Counted from the stretch's first letter, positions 1 to 11,610 are shown. The stretch: 64,000 nt of DNA from Glycine soja (GCF_004193775.1 NC_041021.1:14465198-14529197); one strand, 5' to 3'. Notes: generated from the sequence alone by a model not told the origin. Numbers and translations are program-made.

Positions 1-1515
1 CAGGACTGCATTGTTTTTGGGAAGCGCAGAAGAATGCAGCAGAAGCAAACCCCCAATATTATTACTTTTCTCCCAATGAGACTACTGCGTGTAAACTCGT
101 CCTTAAAAACTCAGCCATGTTTTCATTAAATCAAGCTCCATGTTTTCACCAATTATGCTTTCGCATCTGCTTATTTTCATAAGCGTTTTTTTATATAAAA
201 TAAGTATTTCTTTTTTAAAACAATGTTTAAACAAACTCAACCATTAACTAGTTAACCAGTATTAAAATAACTTGTGCGTGCATATGGATGTTATTATACC
301 AAATATACTTTTCTTTAAACAAAAAAATCTTTGAACTTAAAATATGAATAATAGATCGATTATAATAAAGAAATGATAAGTTATTCTAAAAGTGATTATC
401 TAATTGTGCTCAATTACACGTGTCCTCAATTAAAATGACATCAAGGAATTTGCTTGATTTTTCGTTTCAGATAAATGAACACATGAATTTTCTTTTTTCC
501 CTAAAAATTTGTTATTGGTTTCTTTTAATGTATTATTATTCTACATTAAAATGATTGTTTTAGAGTACATGTCTATAAAATTATTTATATTAAATTTCAA
601 TGAACTGAATTAAAATTTAAATTTTTATTAAGTAAATCCAAAAAAATATATTTAATTGAGTATTAAAATAACTTTTGACAAAAAAAATTATCACTATTTA
701 AATATATTTTTTTTCTTTGTTTCTTCTTTCCTAAATAAATTTTTTTTATTAGATTTATTAACAAAAATTTAACATAATTAACAAATGAGGTTAAAAATAA
801 TAAAAAATGACAAATGTAATAAAAACAAATTACATGTGAATTATAATTAACTCTAAATTTAAAGACTTAAAACATAATTTTCGTGTCTCATGAAAATATT
901 TTTATTTTTGTTCTGAAAATTTTGTTTAAAAATAATGAAAATGTCATTTTTTAAAAGTCCTAAAATATACGAGATAACTATAATTATTTAAATTAAACCA
1001 CTCTAACATATATTTTTAATAAATCAAATTAATATATACAAATATTTTAATTTAATTTAAATTTAAAGATAGTATGATAATATAAATATAGTAAGATTTC
1101 ATAGATTTTTAAAAAATATTCTCCATTTACCTTTTTAAGAAGAAAAAAACTAATTTTTTTATTTTTATAATAATTAAATAAAATGTATTAATAATAAATT
1201 TTAATTTTTTTACGATATAATTTTTTTATCAACATTCTATAAAAATTCTATAAAAGTTAAACTCTATTATTAAAAACAGTTTTTTTTATTTTCAAATGAA
1301 CTAATATCAAATAATTTATATAAATGTGTGTTATATTTAAATGATAATCATGAAATAATAAAATTAAAATTACAAAATTTATTTTAAAAATTTATTTTAA
1401 TTTTTAAATGCTTATCTTTTGAATTTCTTATTTTTTATTAATTATCATAAATTTTTTAATTAAAATATAATTAATAACTCAATATATGTTTTTTAAAAAA
1501 TATATATAAATAATT
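1..1515. other. AT-rich intergenic DNA
   Basis: Long runs of A and T with no open frame above about 60 codons, no recognisable domain, no RNA gene and no clear terminal repeats. I see nothing in it beyond AT-rich intergenic sequence. It may be the far interior of an old transposon, but nothing shows this. Confidence 0.6.
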
Positions 1516-2700
1516 AAAAAAAAGAGTTTATATTAACATCAGTTATTTGAAAATCAATGTCGTCAAGCACTTACAACATCGGTTTTCAAATAATTGATGT
1601 TAAAACTGAATTACTGTAGTGTGATTTTAGCATCGGTTATGTAACGACCCGCCTCGTCGCTACGGTATCCACACTCTAATATTCGATAATTTCAATTTTT
1701 ATAAAAAGAACTCCCTTAATTTTTTATTATGAAAATAGAAGTGATTTTGTCACAACATAAATTCATCCAACAACACGCCATTACTTAAGTGAATATGCAT
1801 AATTACATAGAAACAATAATTCGGTACATGTCATACACATAACGAAAATTAAATATGTTCATATATATATAATTAAAATTTCAGTTTTACATCTTTAACT
1901 CAACAAAATAAAACTTAAAAACCAACTACGGAGGAGTTGATTACAAAACACAACTCTCTCTCAAAATAACGCCAACGTCATCACGTCGGCTCGGCGGCTC
2001 CTCACCAGAATCTTACTCCCTACACCCTGCCACTGTCATTCTGCTCCCACGAACAAGGTTCGTGATCATCACAGGTATCAACCACACGATACAAAATTGC
2101 AAGGGTGAGTTTATTATAAAAGAACCAATACCAATTCCAAATAACCACAATTAGCAAGGAACATAGGCAAACATGATAAGCATACACAACAATCATTATT
2201 CAACACTCATATCCAACAAATATTCATCATTCACATCCAACAATTACTCATCATCCATCCATGGACCCAATCAAGACTGCACAGAATGATGCATGCACTT
2301 AACTCAACACTCAGATGCAATGTGGTACGTACCAACAACAACCAAATCTCAGGAAATAGCCTAAGCGTGTCCACACGACACTCTCACTTAGGGAACTGTG
2401 ATGAGTTTGTCGAGACCACCCGGTTGTGCATGTAGCATCCCCCCTCCCATAGGTGATCAGCTTGGGAGCCCAAAGGTGTTCCCTACCAGGTGACAAACCC
2501 CCTAGTATAAAGTACACTTGGCCACAGTTACTCTATTTCCTGTGTCGTATGAGCTATGATCACGGCCCAAAGTAAGTGCCAAAGACCATGGATCAATTAA
2601 AGCGCTTAACCATCCCCTCATAAATGCTTAGATTCTCTAACCACGCTAGTTACCCACGTCTAGGCCATCCGACAAGGTCAGTGCACTCTACCCCCCATGA

Positions 2701-2880
2701 CATACACTCCATATGATGTATGATCGTGGCCAAAAGCTAGTGCCAAAGACCCTGGAAGGTCAGTGCACAGTGCCCCCCACGATCATACACAACATCCAAC
2801 GTATGAACGTGACCAAAAGCTAGTGCCAAAGACCCTGGAAGGTCAGTGCACAGTGCCCTCCACGAACATACACAACATGC
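2701..2880. repeat. 83-bp tandem repeat inside the solo LTR
   Basis: The word CATACAC recurs at 2701, 2784 and 2867, an exact 83-bp period. Each unit carries AAAGCTAGTGCCAAAGACCC and GGTCAGTGCACAGTGCC. There are two full units and part of a third, plus a diverged half-unit near 2560-2600. Confidence 0.8.
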
Positions 2881-4081
2881 ACATGCCAATGCATTTTCAA
2901 CATCAATCAACATTCCATTTCCATGTCATTCACAACATAAATATCATCTCATCTCAATGACGTTATCAACAACAACAACAACAACCTCATTTCATATTCA
3001 CATATTCATCAATAATAACAATTCATGTTGACATGGTCTTTATTAACAACGTCATCTCAAATCAATATTATCATAGTTATCATTATCATCACATATCAAT
3101 TAAAATCCTCAATAGCAACATCAACAACAATTCAAACAAACACAACAATATCATTTCCACACGCACGGTCTTCAAACAACACATTTCAAACAACCAAAAC
3201 AATATCATTCATCACAATACACACATATATATATATCGCATCCCATTAGTTAAAACGTAATTTTCTTTGAGGAAAAATCAGCATGCAACAGGGACAGGCA
3301 GATATCCTCATAGCTAGGTTCCCTGACCCTAACTATGATGTTAAAACGGTAAATTTTATAATAAACTCCCCTCACCTATCGTGATCTACCCCACGGATTC
3401 CTCGTCGCGTCACTTGAAGATTCCTTTTTGTCCTTGCTTGTCGATTCCACACAAGCCTCTACCATGCCAAAACGAAGGAGACTTAGTATGGATTTCAGAA
3501 AACAAAGCTAGTAACAGTGCTCTGGGTCAAACACCCACATCACTACATGAAAGAGCTGAGAGCATTTCGGGTTTTACAAAGGAACGTCATTTGGAAATTC
3601 CGACCACGCCAATGTGACCGGGGTTCAATGTAGGTTACGAAAATAACATGCATTTCATGAAAGGATAACGTTTACAAAGTCTCTTTCTCTAAGGTTTTTC
3701 AAAGGAAGCATAAGACATGCAATGGCGGTTGCAAAGTTAGAAAAGATGCAAAGAAAAGATGGAACTAACAAGAAACAAGCATAGAACCATGGTTACCTCG
3801 AAAGAAAACGAAAGATCAGATTAGGGTTTTCGTTCTCTACCGAAACCGCAAGCCAAGTTGGAAGATTCTGCTTCGGTTGAAGGGTTCCTCTCGGTGTGGG
3901 TTTTCAATGGAGAACAATGATGGTTTGTGGTGGCTAATGGTGGCTGTGGGTGATGGAGAAAGTTCTTAGAACTTTAGAAATGGCTTTGGAATAAAGAAAG
4001 AAGAAGAAATGATGTTTTTCCTAAGCTACACGAAAGCAAATGCTGAAATGCTTAAATAAGAGATGCTCTCGGTAACGGAAG

Positions 4082-4475
4082 CTTCTAGCACACTCCAGAC
4101 ATTGTCTCAAAGATCCCTACGGTCAGATCATGGACAAGTTTCTTGTGAAGTTGCAAACCAAATTTCGAGAAGATCCAACGGTTAACGAAGTCTGGGAAGC
4201 GTTTTTACAGAGGTAGCTTCATGTAGCTTTCTCTAGAAGCTTCATTAGGAGGCTTCCTCCAGAAGCTTCATTAAGAGGCTTCTAGCACACTCCAGACATC
4301 TTCTCAAAGATCCCAACGGTCAGATCATGGACAAGTGTCTTGGGAAGTTGTAGAACAAATTTCGAGAAGATCCAACGGTTAACGAAGGCTGGGAAGCATT
4401 TTTACCGAGGCAGCTACATGTAGCTTTCTCTAGAAGCTTCATTAAGAGGCTTCCTCCATAAGCTTCCTCGTGGCT
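4082..4475. repeat. 197-bp tandem duplication inside the solo LTR
   Basis: CTTCTAGCACACTCCAGACAT starts at 4082 and again at 4279. The following sequence, including AGATCCAACGGTTAACGAAG, is repeated with scattered substitutions. Both units end in a cluster of AGAAGCTTC words. Confidence 0.75.
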
Positions 4476-4619
4476 TGTTTGAGAAGCTTTCTCAAGAGGC
4501 TTCTTTGAGAAGCTAGATCCTTATCTATACACACCCCTCTATTAACTAAATTAACTTCCTTAAAAATAATTATGGATGAAAATAACGCAACAAATAATCA
4601 AACATCAAACATAATTACT

Positions 4620-4622
<3 letters not shown>

Positions 4623-4662
<40 letters not shown>
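4623..4662. repeat. (AT)n microsatellite
   Basis: An uninterrupted alternating AT tract of about 40 bp lies 12 bp before the 3' end of the solo LTR. Confidence 0.9.
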
Positions 4663-4666
<4 letters not shown>

Positions 4667-4863
4667 GGTGTTACAGGTTATTTGAAAACCGATGTTGTAA
4701 GTGCTTAACGACATCAGTTTTCAAATAACCAATGTTAAAATCACACTAAATTCAGTTCTAACATCGGTTATTTGAAAATCGATGTTGTAAGTGTTTAACG
4801 ACATCGATTTTCAAATAACCGATGTTAATAGGACAATGTTAAAACTCATTTTTTTAATAGTGT

Positions 4864-5100
4864 TTGTTTGGCCTTCGAATGAAGGAAGGTATGCCACTAA
4901 AGGAATATCTTAATGAACTAAACTATGTTTTGATGAAGCTACATGACATTGATATGAAGATGAAAGACGAAGATCTGGAAATGATTCAATTAGCCTTTCT
5001 CCATCTCTCATTTGAGAATTGTGTGAGTTCTCTTAGTGTAGGCAAGGACTTTGTTGCACTTGAAGAAGTCGAGTTTGGTCTCTATTCCAAAGATCTTTGA
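4864..5100 (+). pseudogene. Copia gag fragment
   Basis: An open stretch of 78 codons reading as the middle of a Copia gag (UBN2-type): RMKEGMPLKEYLNELN followed by a helix-rich stretch and a LPPSYE-like turn degraded to HLSFENCVSSL. The gag N-terminus is absent because the CACTA-like repeat ends two bases before it. The apparent first Met is only an internal codon. Gag would form the virus-like particle that packages the element RNA; this fragment cannot. Confidence 0.7.
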
Positions 5101-5148
5101 CTAAAGGCGTCTGGGAATGGTGATGAAGCCTCTATATCTAGATTAACG

Positions 5149-5699
5149 GTGACTGATTCTGCTAAATGGCGGAAGAAGAAGAAGAAGAAGAAAGGCAAAG
5201 GTGGCAAGAATAGCAAAACGAATCCTAAGGGCATCTGCAATTACTGCAAAAAAAACTGGGTCATTAGAATCGGGACTGTCCAAAGAAAGCAAAGAAATAT
5301 TTTGTTGTTGCTCTTATTTAGAATGACTCTTCATCATAAAGTGATTTGGTTTTGGCTATTGGTGAATAACTACAACAACATTTTGAACAATGGGTATTGG
5401 ACTTAAGTTGTTCTGATCATACGTGTCTACACAGACATTGGTTTGTGACATATGAGAAGAAGTCTGGTGGTAACATCCTCATGGGTAATGATGTCCCTTG
5501 TAAGTCAATTGGTATAGGTTCGATACAAATAAGAATGTATGATGGTATTTTTAGAACCTTAACTGAAGTTCGTCAAATTCTTGAGCTTAAGAAAAATCTT
5601 GTATTTGTGGATGCCATGGATTCAAAAGGTTTTTCTTGTTTGGTTGAAGGTGGAGTTACGAAAATCATAGGAAAAAAGAAGGTTTTGGTAATGCATTAA
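5149..5699 (+). pseudogene. Copia gag zinc knuckle and protease remnant
   Basis: A lysine-rich linker leads into KGICNYCKK, the first half of a CX2C zinc knuckle, whose remaining His and Cys are lost by a frame change. The next frame (5397-5699) carries a protease-like stretch: DLSCSDHT stands where a D-S/T-G active site belongs. It is followed by the Copia features GGNILMGND, GIGSIQIRMYDG and LTEVRQILELKKNL. The aspartic protease active site is therefore not intact. The order relative to gag and integrase fits Copia. Confidence 0.65.
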
Positions 5700-5816
5700 A
5701 CAAAGCACGAAAACTTGTACATCCTTTAGAGGTCCACTGTTATAGGCTCTGTCTCTGTTGTTTCACAACCTGGAAGCCATACATCCAATGGCTTGTTTGA
5801 TAATTCTTTGTAGCAT

Positions 5817-6514
5817 TTGCATCTAGGTCACATGAGTGAAAAAGGTCTAGATATTATGAGCAAGCGAGGCTTACTTGGAAATCACAAGGTGAAACCTCTT
5901 CAATTTTATGAGCATTGCGTCTATAGGAAGCAACATTGGATGAACTTCCCAAAGGTTGTGCATACAACAAAGGCCATGTTGGACTACATCCATTTTGATT
6001 GTTGGGGGTCTTCGAGATTTTCATCATTGGGAGGGGAAATGTATTTCCTCTCCATCATCGATGGTTACTTTGGGATGACATGGTTATTCATAATGAAGCA
6101 AAAATCTAAAGCTTTCAAAATTTTCAAGCATTGGATGATTCTTATGAAGAATCGCATAGGAAATATAGTAAAGTGTCTTAGGAGTGGCAACGGCTTGGAA
6201 TTTTGTTCTACTAAATTCAATGAATTCTATAAAGATAAAGACATAACAAGACAACATATTGTACGTTATACTCCAAAGCAAAATGGAGTAGTTGAAAGAA
6301 TGAACAAGACCTTGTTGGAAATGGTCAAATGAATATTATCCATTCAAGCATGAATAGGAGTTTTTGGGCTGAGACAGTCAGTACAACATGCTATCTTGTG
6401 AATTGCTCATTATCCACTACCATAGACTTTAAGACCACTATTAAGGTATGGTCTAACAAACTAGTTGAATACGCAATGTTGAAAGTGTTTGGATGTCCAA
6501 CAACTATCACATAA
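5817..6514 (+). pseudogene. Copia integrase fragment, catalytic Asp lost
   Basis: LHLGHMSEKGL and a following C-X2-type region mark the pre-integrase zinc domain. The catalytic core has FDCWGS (first Asp kept), RSGNGLEF where RSDNGLEF is expected (second Asp changed to Gly), and QNGVVERMNKT (Glu kept). The core is broken at about 6330, and the C-terminal part (6329-6514, with FWAETVSTTCYLVN and VFGC) continues in another frame. Integrase inserts the element cDNA into the chromosome. The loss of one of three metal-binding acids and the frame break make this copy inactive. Confidence 0.8.
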
Positions 6515-7355
6515 GTAAAGGTAAGCTGGAACCCAAAACCAATAAGGGATTCTTTATAGGCTATGGACATGGAATCAAAGGATTTCAAGTCTAGTCTCCA
6601 TTTGAAAGAAAATTCATTCTAGTAGAGATGTTGTCTTTGACAAACTATCTATGTTGTATTCTAGATTTGATGAAGATTTAGGCAAGGCTCTAAATAGGTG
6701 AAGTTCGAGAACTCCACAATCAAAAATTAGTGATGAGAAGTAGTTTGAAGAATCTGATGAGACTAATCAGGACCTTCAAATGAACCCTCAACATCAAAAT
6801 TCAACACTAGTTGAGGGGATTGACTAGCCCAGTCAAAATCACTCGAAGTAACCCAAAATCACAACACCCAAAAAGTCAAAAAGGAAAATCAAAGCTTTTG
6901 AAATATATGGCTTTCATATAGTATCTTATGCTCTATAGGTAGTAGAAGACATCGATTGATTCAAACTATCCACTTCTTAGGAAGTAATTTCTTTTTCTAA
7001 AGCTAAGGAGTGGACAATGGCTATGAATAAAGTGATGGAACCCCTTCAGAAGAACCAGACTTGGGATTTAGTTGAGCTACCTAAAGGCAGATGAGTAATG
7101 GGGTGTAAATGGATCTTCAAGAAGAAATATGGGTTGTCCACTAAGGAAGTCATTCTTTATAAAGCAAGTACGGTAGCTAAAGGCTATAGTCAGAAAGAAG
7201 GAATGGACTGCATCGAGATATTCTCTCTCGTTGCTCGACAGATATCCATACATGTTTTGTTGGCCCTGGTAACACCTATGGACATGGAATTAGAGCAACT
7301 CAATGTCAAAATTGTCTTTCTCCATAGAAGATTGGAGGAAGACATTCTGATGCAA

Positions 7356-8910
7356 TATTATTCGTCTTATACGACTAACTATTGTATAGAAAACATTTTC
7401 AAAAACTTGTATAGTTCCCCCAATTTATGGTTATTTTGTAGTAATTTTGTAAATAAATCTTGTTTTATGGTTAAAGTTGTCTCTAGAATATTTCCATTGA
7501 ATTTAATGATGAAATATGTGCAATTTTAGGTGAAAAAGAGGCTAAGTCATGAAGTGCTAAAAGTGACATTTGAGCTTAGCTCATTAGTGGGCTAAGTGCG
7601 CATCCACCGATAAGCGCAGCTTCAGCGCGCTTAGCGCGACAGAAGAATCTGGTAGAGCATCAATATCAAGGCCATGCGCTAAGTGCGAGATCAGTGCGCT
7701 AAGCGCAGCAGTTGTCTTCATCCAGGCTCAACGCAGGACTGGCACTAAGCTCAAATCCACTTACTCGAGCTAAGCGCAAGGGTGGCACTAAGTGCAACGT
7801 CGCAAATTCAGAGCCTATTTAAAGCCTATCTTGTGCAGAATTAGGGTAAAATAGACACAACACCTTACAACAGATTTTACACAGAAGATTGGCACAGAAT
7901 TCCAGAGCACACCACAGTGCCTATTTAGGGAAAAGAGCTTTGGAGGCAGCAAGAGGGCAGCTTTTGCAAAGATACCTAGGTTTTGTAGTCTCATTATTAT
8001 TAGGGGGTTTTCTGTAATGGCTTGCTAAACACCCTTGTTGGGGATTTCTAAAGAAAAACTGATGTAATTATTTTAATATCTAATTGATTGTGTTTCTTGT
8101 GTTCAATGCTTCTTTTAGTGCTTAAATTTCGTATGCTCTTGGTTTGATCAACCATTTGTGTGCCTGGTTAGGTGATTTTAGCATTGGGAAATGTATTGTT
8201 TCCTTAGAACTTGAATGAAGCATAATTGAAACTTAGTCTTACAAGAGGGATCTGTGGATTAAGTTTTGGTTTTAAATGTGTTGTTACAATAATGTTGTTT
8301 GGTCTAAGTCTAGTCCAACAAGAGGGATCTGAGGACAAAGCTTAGGCTAAATTAGTCTAAACTTTCGTAAGCTATTTATGCTAAGTCTAGTCCAACAAGA
8401 GGGATCTGAGGATGAAGCTTAGTTTAAGTTAGTCTAAACCTAGGAGGGCTGTCTAAATTAAGCCTAGTCCAACAAGAGGGATCTGAGGACGAAGCTTGGA
8501 TTAATTCAGTCTAACTAGGGATCGAGGTTTAGTAATTTAGGATATAGCATAGAACACAAAAGCATGATTGACTAGAGAAACATCTTTATATACATCAGCT
8601 GGTTTGTTAGAAAGACCCAACACTTTTACCTACTGTTGTCAACCTTACTTACTTGCATTTTATTGTTTTTAGCCTAGACTTAGTTTAATTATGTTCTAAA
8701 TCATCAATTATCAATGTTTCTTTCAACAATGTCTTATTTCTGAATTTAACCCTGTCTAAGACTAGTTCCCTGAGTTCGATAATCGGATTCATTCGTTTTA
8801 ATTTTTAAATACTTGACGATCCAGTGTGCTTTCCAGCAAACTGGATTTTCCTTGAACATATTTGTATAAAGAAAAAGTGGACCAAAAAGTAATTGCAGGG
8901 GAAATCCAAC
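7356..8910. mobile_element. Insertion in Copia RT, probable solo LTR
   Basis: ATGCAA at 7350-7355 is repeated at 8911-8916, and removing the segment plus one copy restores the RT codons ...CTG ATG CAA CAA CCT.... With a 5-bp reading (TGCAA) the inserted unit would end in CA, as LTRs do, but it starts TA rather than TG, so the class is not certain. Inside are repeated GCTAAGCGC-type words (7590-7800), poly-T and a 76-79 bp tandem repeat near 8300-8530. It has no coding domain. I recall LTRs rich in AAGCGCGC from soybean. Confidence 0.6.
8300..8510. repeat. Tandem repeat of about 78 bp
   Basis: AGTCCAACAAGAGGGATCTG recurs at roughly 8311, 8388 and 8466, each time followed by AGGA and a GCTTAG-type word. 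A weaker earlier unit (ACAAGAGGGATCTGTGG) lies at about 8242. It is internal to the 1.55 kb insertion. Confidence 0.75.
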
Positions 8911-9039
8911 ATGCAACAACCTAAAGGTTTTGAGGTGGAAGGAAAGGAAATTTTTTTTTATAGATTGAAGAGGTCTTCTTATGGACTAAAGCGTTGTGTA
9001 ACTTGTAATTCATAAATGTTATCAAAGCAAGGTGGAGAT

Positions 9040-9442
9040 TGTTGGACGATGGATGATATAAATAAGGTGGAGAACAACACTAGTCATCTAACCCAACACT
9101 CTTGTCTTCTATATTAGTCGTCTAATCTTCTTTGGTTTAGTGGAGCATCCAGTCATGTAGAAGGGAGCGTCCAGTCTGGTGGTTCATTAGCATAAGTTGT
9201 GTTATAATTATAACTATTTTCTCTTTTTTCATTGTAACCGTGTTTGGTTAGATAGTTAGTTGTTGTCTCCTATATAAGGAGCTTTGTATTCTGGGTTCAA
9301 AGAGCCAAGAGTGTGCTTTGAACCCCTTCAGTGTAAATTTTGTTATTCACAATAAACTTAACAATTTTGTGCAATCTCTCTCTTCTCCTTCTATCATTTA
9401 AACTTCTCTATTTGAATAGAATTTTCTGGAATCTTCCCAACA
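9040..9442 (+). mobile_element. 3' LTR of the Copia element
   Basis: It starts TGTTGGACGATGG straight after the polypurine tract and ends ATCTTCCCAACA, so it has TGTTGG...CCAACA ends. It contains a TATA-like CCTATATAAGGAG near 9271 and AATAAA-like ACAATAAAC near 9350. Length is 403 bp, normal for Copia. No target duplication can be checked because the 5' side is lost. Confidence 0.8.
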
Positions 9443-10140
9443 CTTCTTAACCCAAGAACAAGAAGAAAGCTCTCACAATAGATAAATAGTCAATTTGATT
9501 GATTTGCAAGTTTTATCTTGGAATTACAAGAGGTTCCTATTTATAGGCTATGCTAAGCCGCCCTTAAAACAAAAGAAGTAAATTTCCACTAACAATCCCA
9601 CTAAACATTCATGGCCCACTAACATTTACTTCTCACTAACAATCACAATGGCTCGTTAGGTTCCACTAGTCATCATAATGGCTTAGGAAGGAAGTCTACA
9701 AACACTAAAATATGACCTAGAAAATATGAAAAAGACATAAGAACTTATTCCAAAAAATAAGCACGAAAATTACATGGAAAATGGAAAAATAGGATTGATT
9801 AAGTATTCAACCAAAAGCTAAGTAATCCACCCAAATAAACTTCAGTCCACTTACGAATCTTGAGTATTCAGTTAGACTAATTTTTCTCCAAAATAATGTC
9901 TTGAAGCTTGCTAAAATAATCTTGAAATTGTAGATATGATCGAGACAAATCTTGGATCAAGCTTTGATTTAGCTAAACCTTCTTTAGCTTTCACCTTCAT
10001 CATTAAGCTTTGAAAAGTCTTTTTGCTTGTTTTAGCTATTTGCGTTGGCTTTTTGCCCACACAGAAAAGCTTATGCAAATCAGTTGTATTCTTGTAGTGC
10101 ACTAATTAAGAAAGTTAGTTAATTAAATTTAATTGCATCA
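9443..10140 (-). other. LTR-like remnant with TATA box, minus strand
   Basis: Read on the minus strand, this block ends with GCCTATAAATAGGAACC (TATA box at about 9537-9548) followed by a leader ending in AAGAAGTGTTGGG, next to the Copia LTR. That arrangement resembles the promoter half of an LTR or of a short gene. A 63-codon minus frame at 9911-10102 has no recognisable domain. I could not find a partner LTR, primer site or target duplication, so it remains an unclassified repeat remnant. Confidence 0.35.
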
Positions 10141-10903
10141 ATCGCAATGAAAAACTAGGTTTTCCCCTAACTTACCCTTCATTGGAACTTGATTCCAAGA
10201 ATAAAAAGAAGTCATTGGAACTAAAACCTTAATTAAATGAAGGGTATTTTAGACATAGTTATATTAAATAAAGTAAAATTAATTAAAAAATTTATATTTG
10301 AGACCAAGAAAGAAAATGATGTTATATATATATATATATATATATAGGAAAAAGTAGTGAAGTTACGTGCGATTAATTTGCAAAACAAATTGTTAAAGTG
10401 TAACTTTCAAATAATACTTATTAAAATGGTATGTTCTCTCTGTATCAAATATTCCATCAACAACTCTATAGATCTTCTTGAAATGGATCATCACCATCAA
10501 AACATCACGGGATTTGAATCCTACACTTCTCATTATTCAAGAAAAATACAATAATACCATTAATTAAATTTTCACCAACCATTTCTCAACTGCAGCATCT
10601 CCCTTCTCCTTTCTCTCAACCCTAACACCCCTCGCGACAACATCTCCCTTGACGACACACCCTCGCAACGAAATCCCTTCCTTGACAGCACCCCTCCTTC
10701 AAAGGCACCTCCTCCCCCAACGACTCCCCTCCGTGTTGCAACGGCTCCTCCTTCCACAACTAACTAATGCCATGTTTGAGATAGAAATATACAAATCCAA
10801 ATCCCTATTTCTATCCTATTGATGAAGAACAATAGTATATCCAAAAAAGAGAACTTGTGATCGAATCCTAATACAATGAAAACAGAGGAAAAAATATGAA
10901 GAG
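10141..10903. other. Intergenic, no gene; short (TA)n
   Basis: AT-rich sequence with a (TA)n tract at 10323-10346. A stretch at 10600-10760 is unusually C-rich on the plus strand (CTCCTTC and CACCTCCTCC words). It gives a 61-codon Gly/Arg-rich minus frame that looks like low complexity rather than a protein. Confidence 0.5.
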
Positions 10904-11240
10904 AATGGAATAAGAATTATGAAGAGGAAGCAAGAATGTACCTTCTTGTCGATAGTGGAGTTCTGAAGTGCAACGAAAACTATTGTTGAGCTTCTAGAAT
11001 GGCCTTCCGTAAGCAAAAAGTGCTTTTGTATATTCTAGAAATCATTCCAAAAGCATTTTTTGCAAAAATATTAATGGAATAAGAATTATGAAGAGGAAGC
11101 AAGAATGCACCTTCTTGTCGACAATGGAGTTCTAAAGTGCAACGAAAACTATTGTTGAGCTTCTAGAATGGCCTTCCGTAAGCAAAAGGTGCTTTGTATA
11201 TTCTAGAAGTCATTCCAAAATGCCTTTCGTGAGAATTATA
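10904..11240. repeat. 169-bp tandem duplication
   Basis: AATGGAATAAGAATTATGAAG starts at 10904 and again at 11073, and the next about 145 bp are nearly identical (for example CTTCTTGTCGA and AACGAAAACTATTGTTGAGC). The copies differ at several single bases and one small indel. Confidence 0.85.
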
Positions 11241-11610
11241 TAATGCTTATAGAAAAGTCATTCCAAAAGCATTTTTTGCTTACGGAAAAGCCATTCTGAA
11301 AGTGTATTTTGTATATTCTAGAAAGGAGGTTTCTAGAAGCAACAACTACAATCCAGAGTAGCCTTTCCAGAAGTGTATTTTGTATCATTTGAAAAGGGGG
11401 TTTCAAAAGCTCTATTTTGGCTTATGGAATGACCATTCCAGAAGCAATATTTGAAATCTGAAATAGTCTTTCCAGAAGTACATGTTGTATCTTTTAGAAT
11501 GGTGTTCTAGAAAGCACTATTTTTTGTTACAAAAAAGGTATTCCATAAGACGTTTCCTTCTAAAAGGGTGATTCGGTAAGAGTATTTATACTCTTACAGA
11601 ACGTCTATTC
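11241..11610. repeat. Degenerate repeats with TTCTAGAA and CATTCCAGAAG words
   Basis: The words TTCTAGAA, CATTCCAGAAG/CTTTCCAGAAG and GTGTATTTTGTAT recur roughly every 50-110 bp and continue the motif content of the preceding duplication. They read as an old, decayed tandem family. A 96-codon minus frame at 11594-11884 overlaps its end. It is Ser/Phe-rich with no domain I recognise, and I do not call it a gene. Confidence 0.5.

Larger units (their letters stand above)
1640..4675. mobile_element. Solo LTR, 3.0 kb, with 5-bp target duplication
   Basis: The segment starts TGTAACGACCC and ends GGGTGTTACA, so it has TG...CA termini inside a short inverted repeat, as LTRs do. It is flanked by GGTTA at 1635-1639 and GGTTA at 4676-4680. 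Removing it and one GGTTA restores GCATCGGTTATTTGAAAA, the repeat core seen intact nearby at about 4760. No gag, pol, primer site or polypurine tract lies inside, so it is best read as a solo LTR left by LTR-LTR recombination. It contains an 83-bp tandem repeat, a 197-bp duplication and an (AT)n tract. Short frames in it (such as 2311-2517 and 3381-3617) have no recognisable product. Confidence 0.75.
1516..4861. mobile_element. CACTA-like foldback repeat, split by an LTR
   Basis: The outer parts (1516-1639 and 4681-4861) are a series of palindromes built on the core AACATCGGTTATTTGAAAA and its reverse complement. With the inserted LTR at 1640-4675 removed they form about 305 bp of continuous foldback repeat. 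The right edge reads TTTTTTTAATAGTG, whose complement begins CACTATTAAAAAAA; the left edge (around 1516) has a degenerate counterpart, ATTAAAAAAAAGAGTTTA. CACTA transposons have such ends and subterminal inverted repeats. The right edge abuts the truncated Copia gag at 4862, so this repeat probably removed or displaced the Copia 5' half. No transposase is seen, so it is a non-autonomous or internally deleted copy. Class is inferred. Confidence 0.55.
7098..8997 (+). pseudogene. Copia reverse transcriptase, split by an insertion
   Basis: The first part (7098-7355) reads GCKWIFKKK, then VAKGYSQKEGMD, LVTPMDMELEQLNVKIVFLHRRLEEDILMQ, which is the N-terminal half of a Copia RT. It stops at a 1555-bp insertion. 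The reading resumes at 8911 as MQQPKGFEVEGKE and RLKRSSYGLKR, exactly the expected next residues. The catalytic YVDD region and RNase H are not found afterwards. The 143-codon open frame at 7098-7529 is thus half RT and half inserted DNA. Confidence 0.8.
4862..9442 (+). mobile_element. Degenerate Copia element, Tork-like, 5'-truncated
   Basis: Gag, a zinc-knuckle remnant, protease, integrase and reverse transcriptase fragments follow in Copia order (integrase before RT) and end in a polypurine tract (AAGGTGGAGAT, 9029-9039) and a 403-bp 3' LTR. The 5' LTR, primer site and start of gag are missing: the CACTA-like repeat abuts gag at 4862. RNase H is also missing, since the sequence passes from the RT motif YGLK directly into the 3' end region within about 50 bp. 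The coding parts are split by many stops and frame changes, and a 1.55 kb insertion splits RT at 7356-8910. The element is old and inactive. Lineage (Tork) is my recollection of the gag and protease wording. Confidence 0.8.

Noticed and set aside
3025..3260. Overlapping plus frames of 74-75 codons rich in Ile/Asn/Ser
   Set aside because: Low-complexity ATC/AAC sequence inside the solo LTR.
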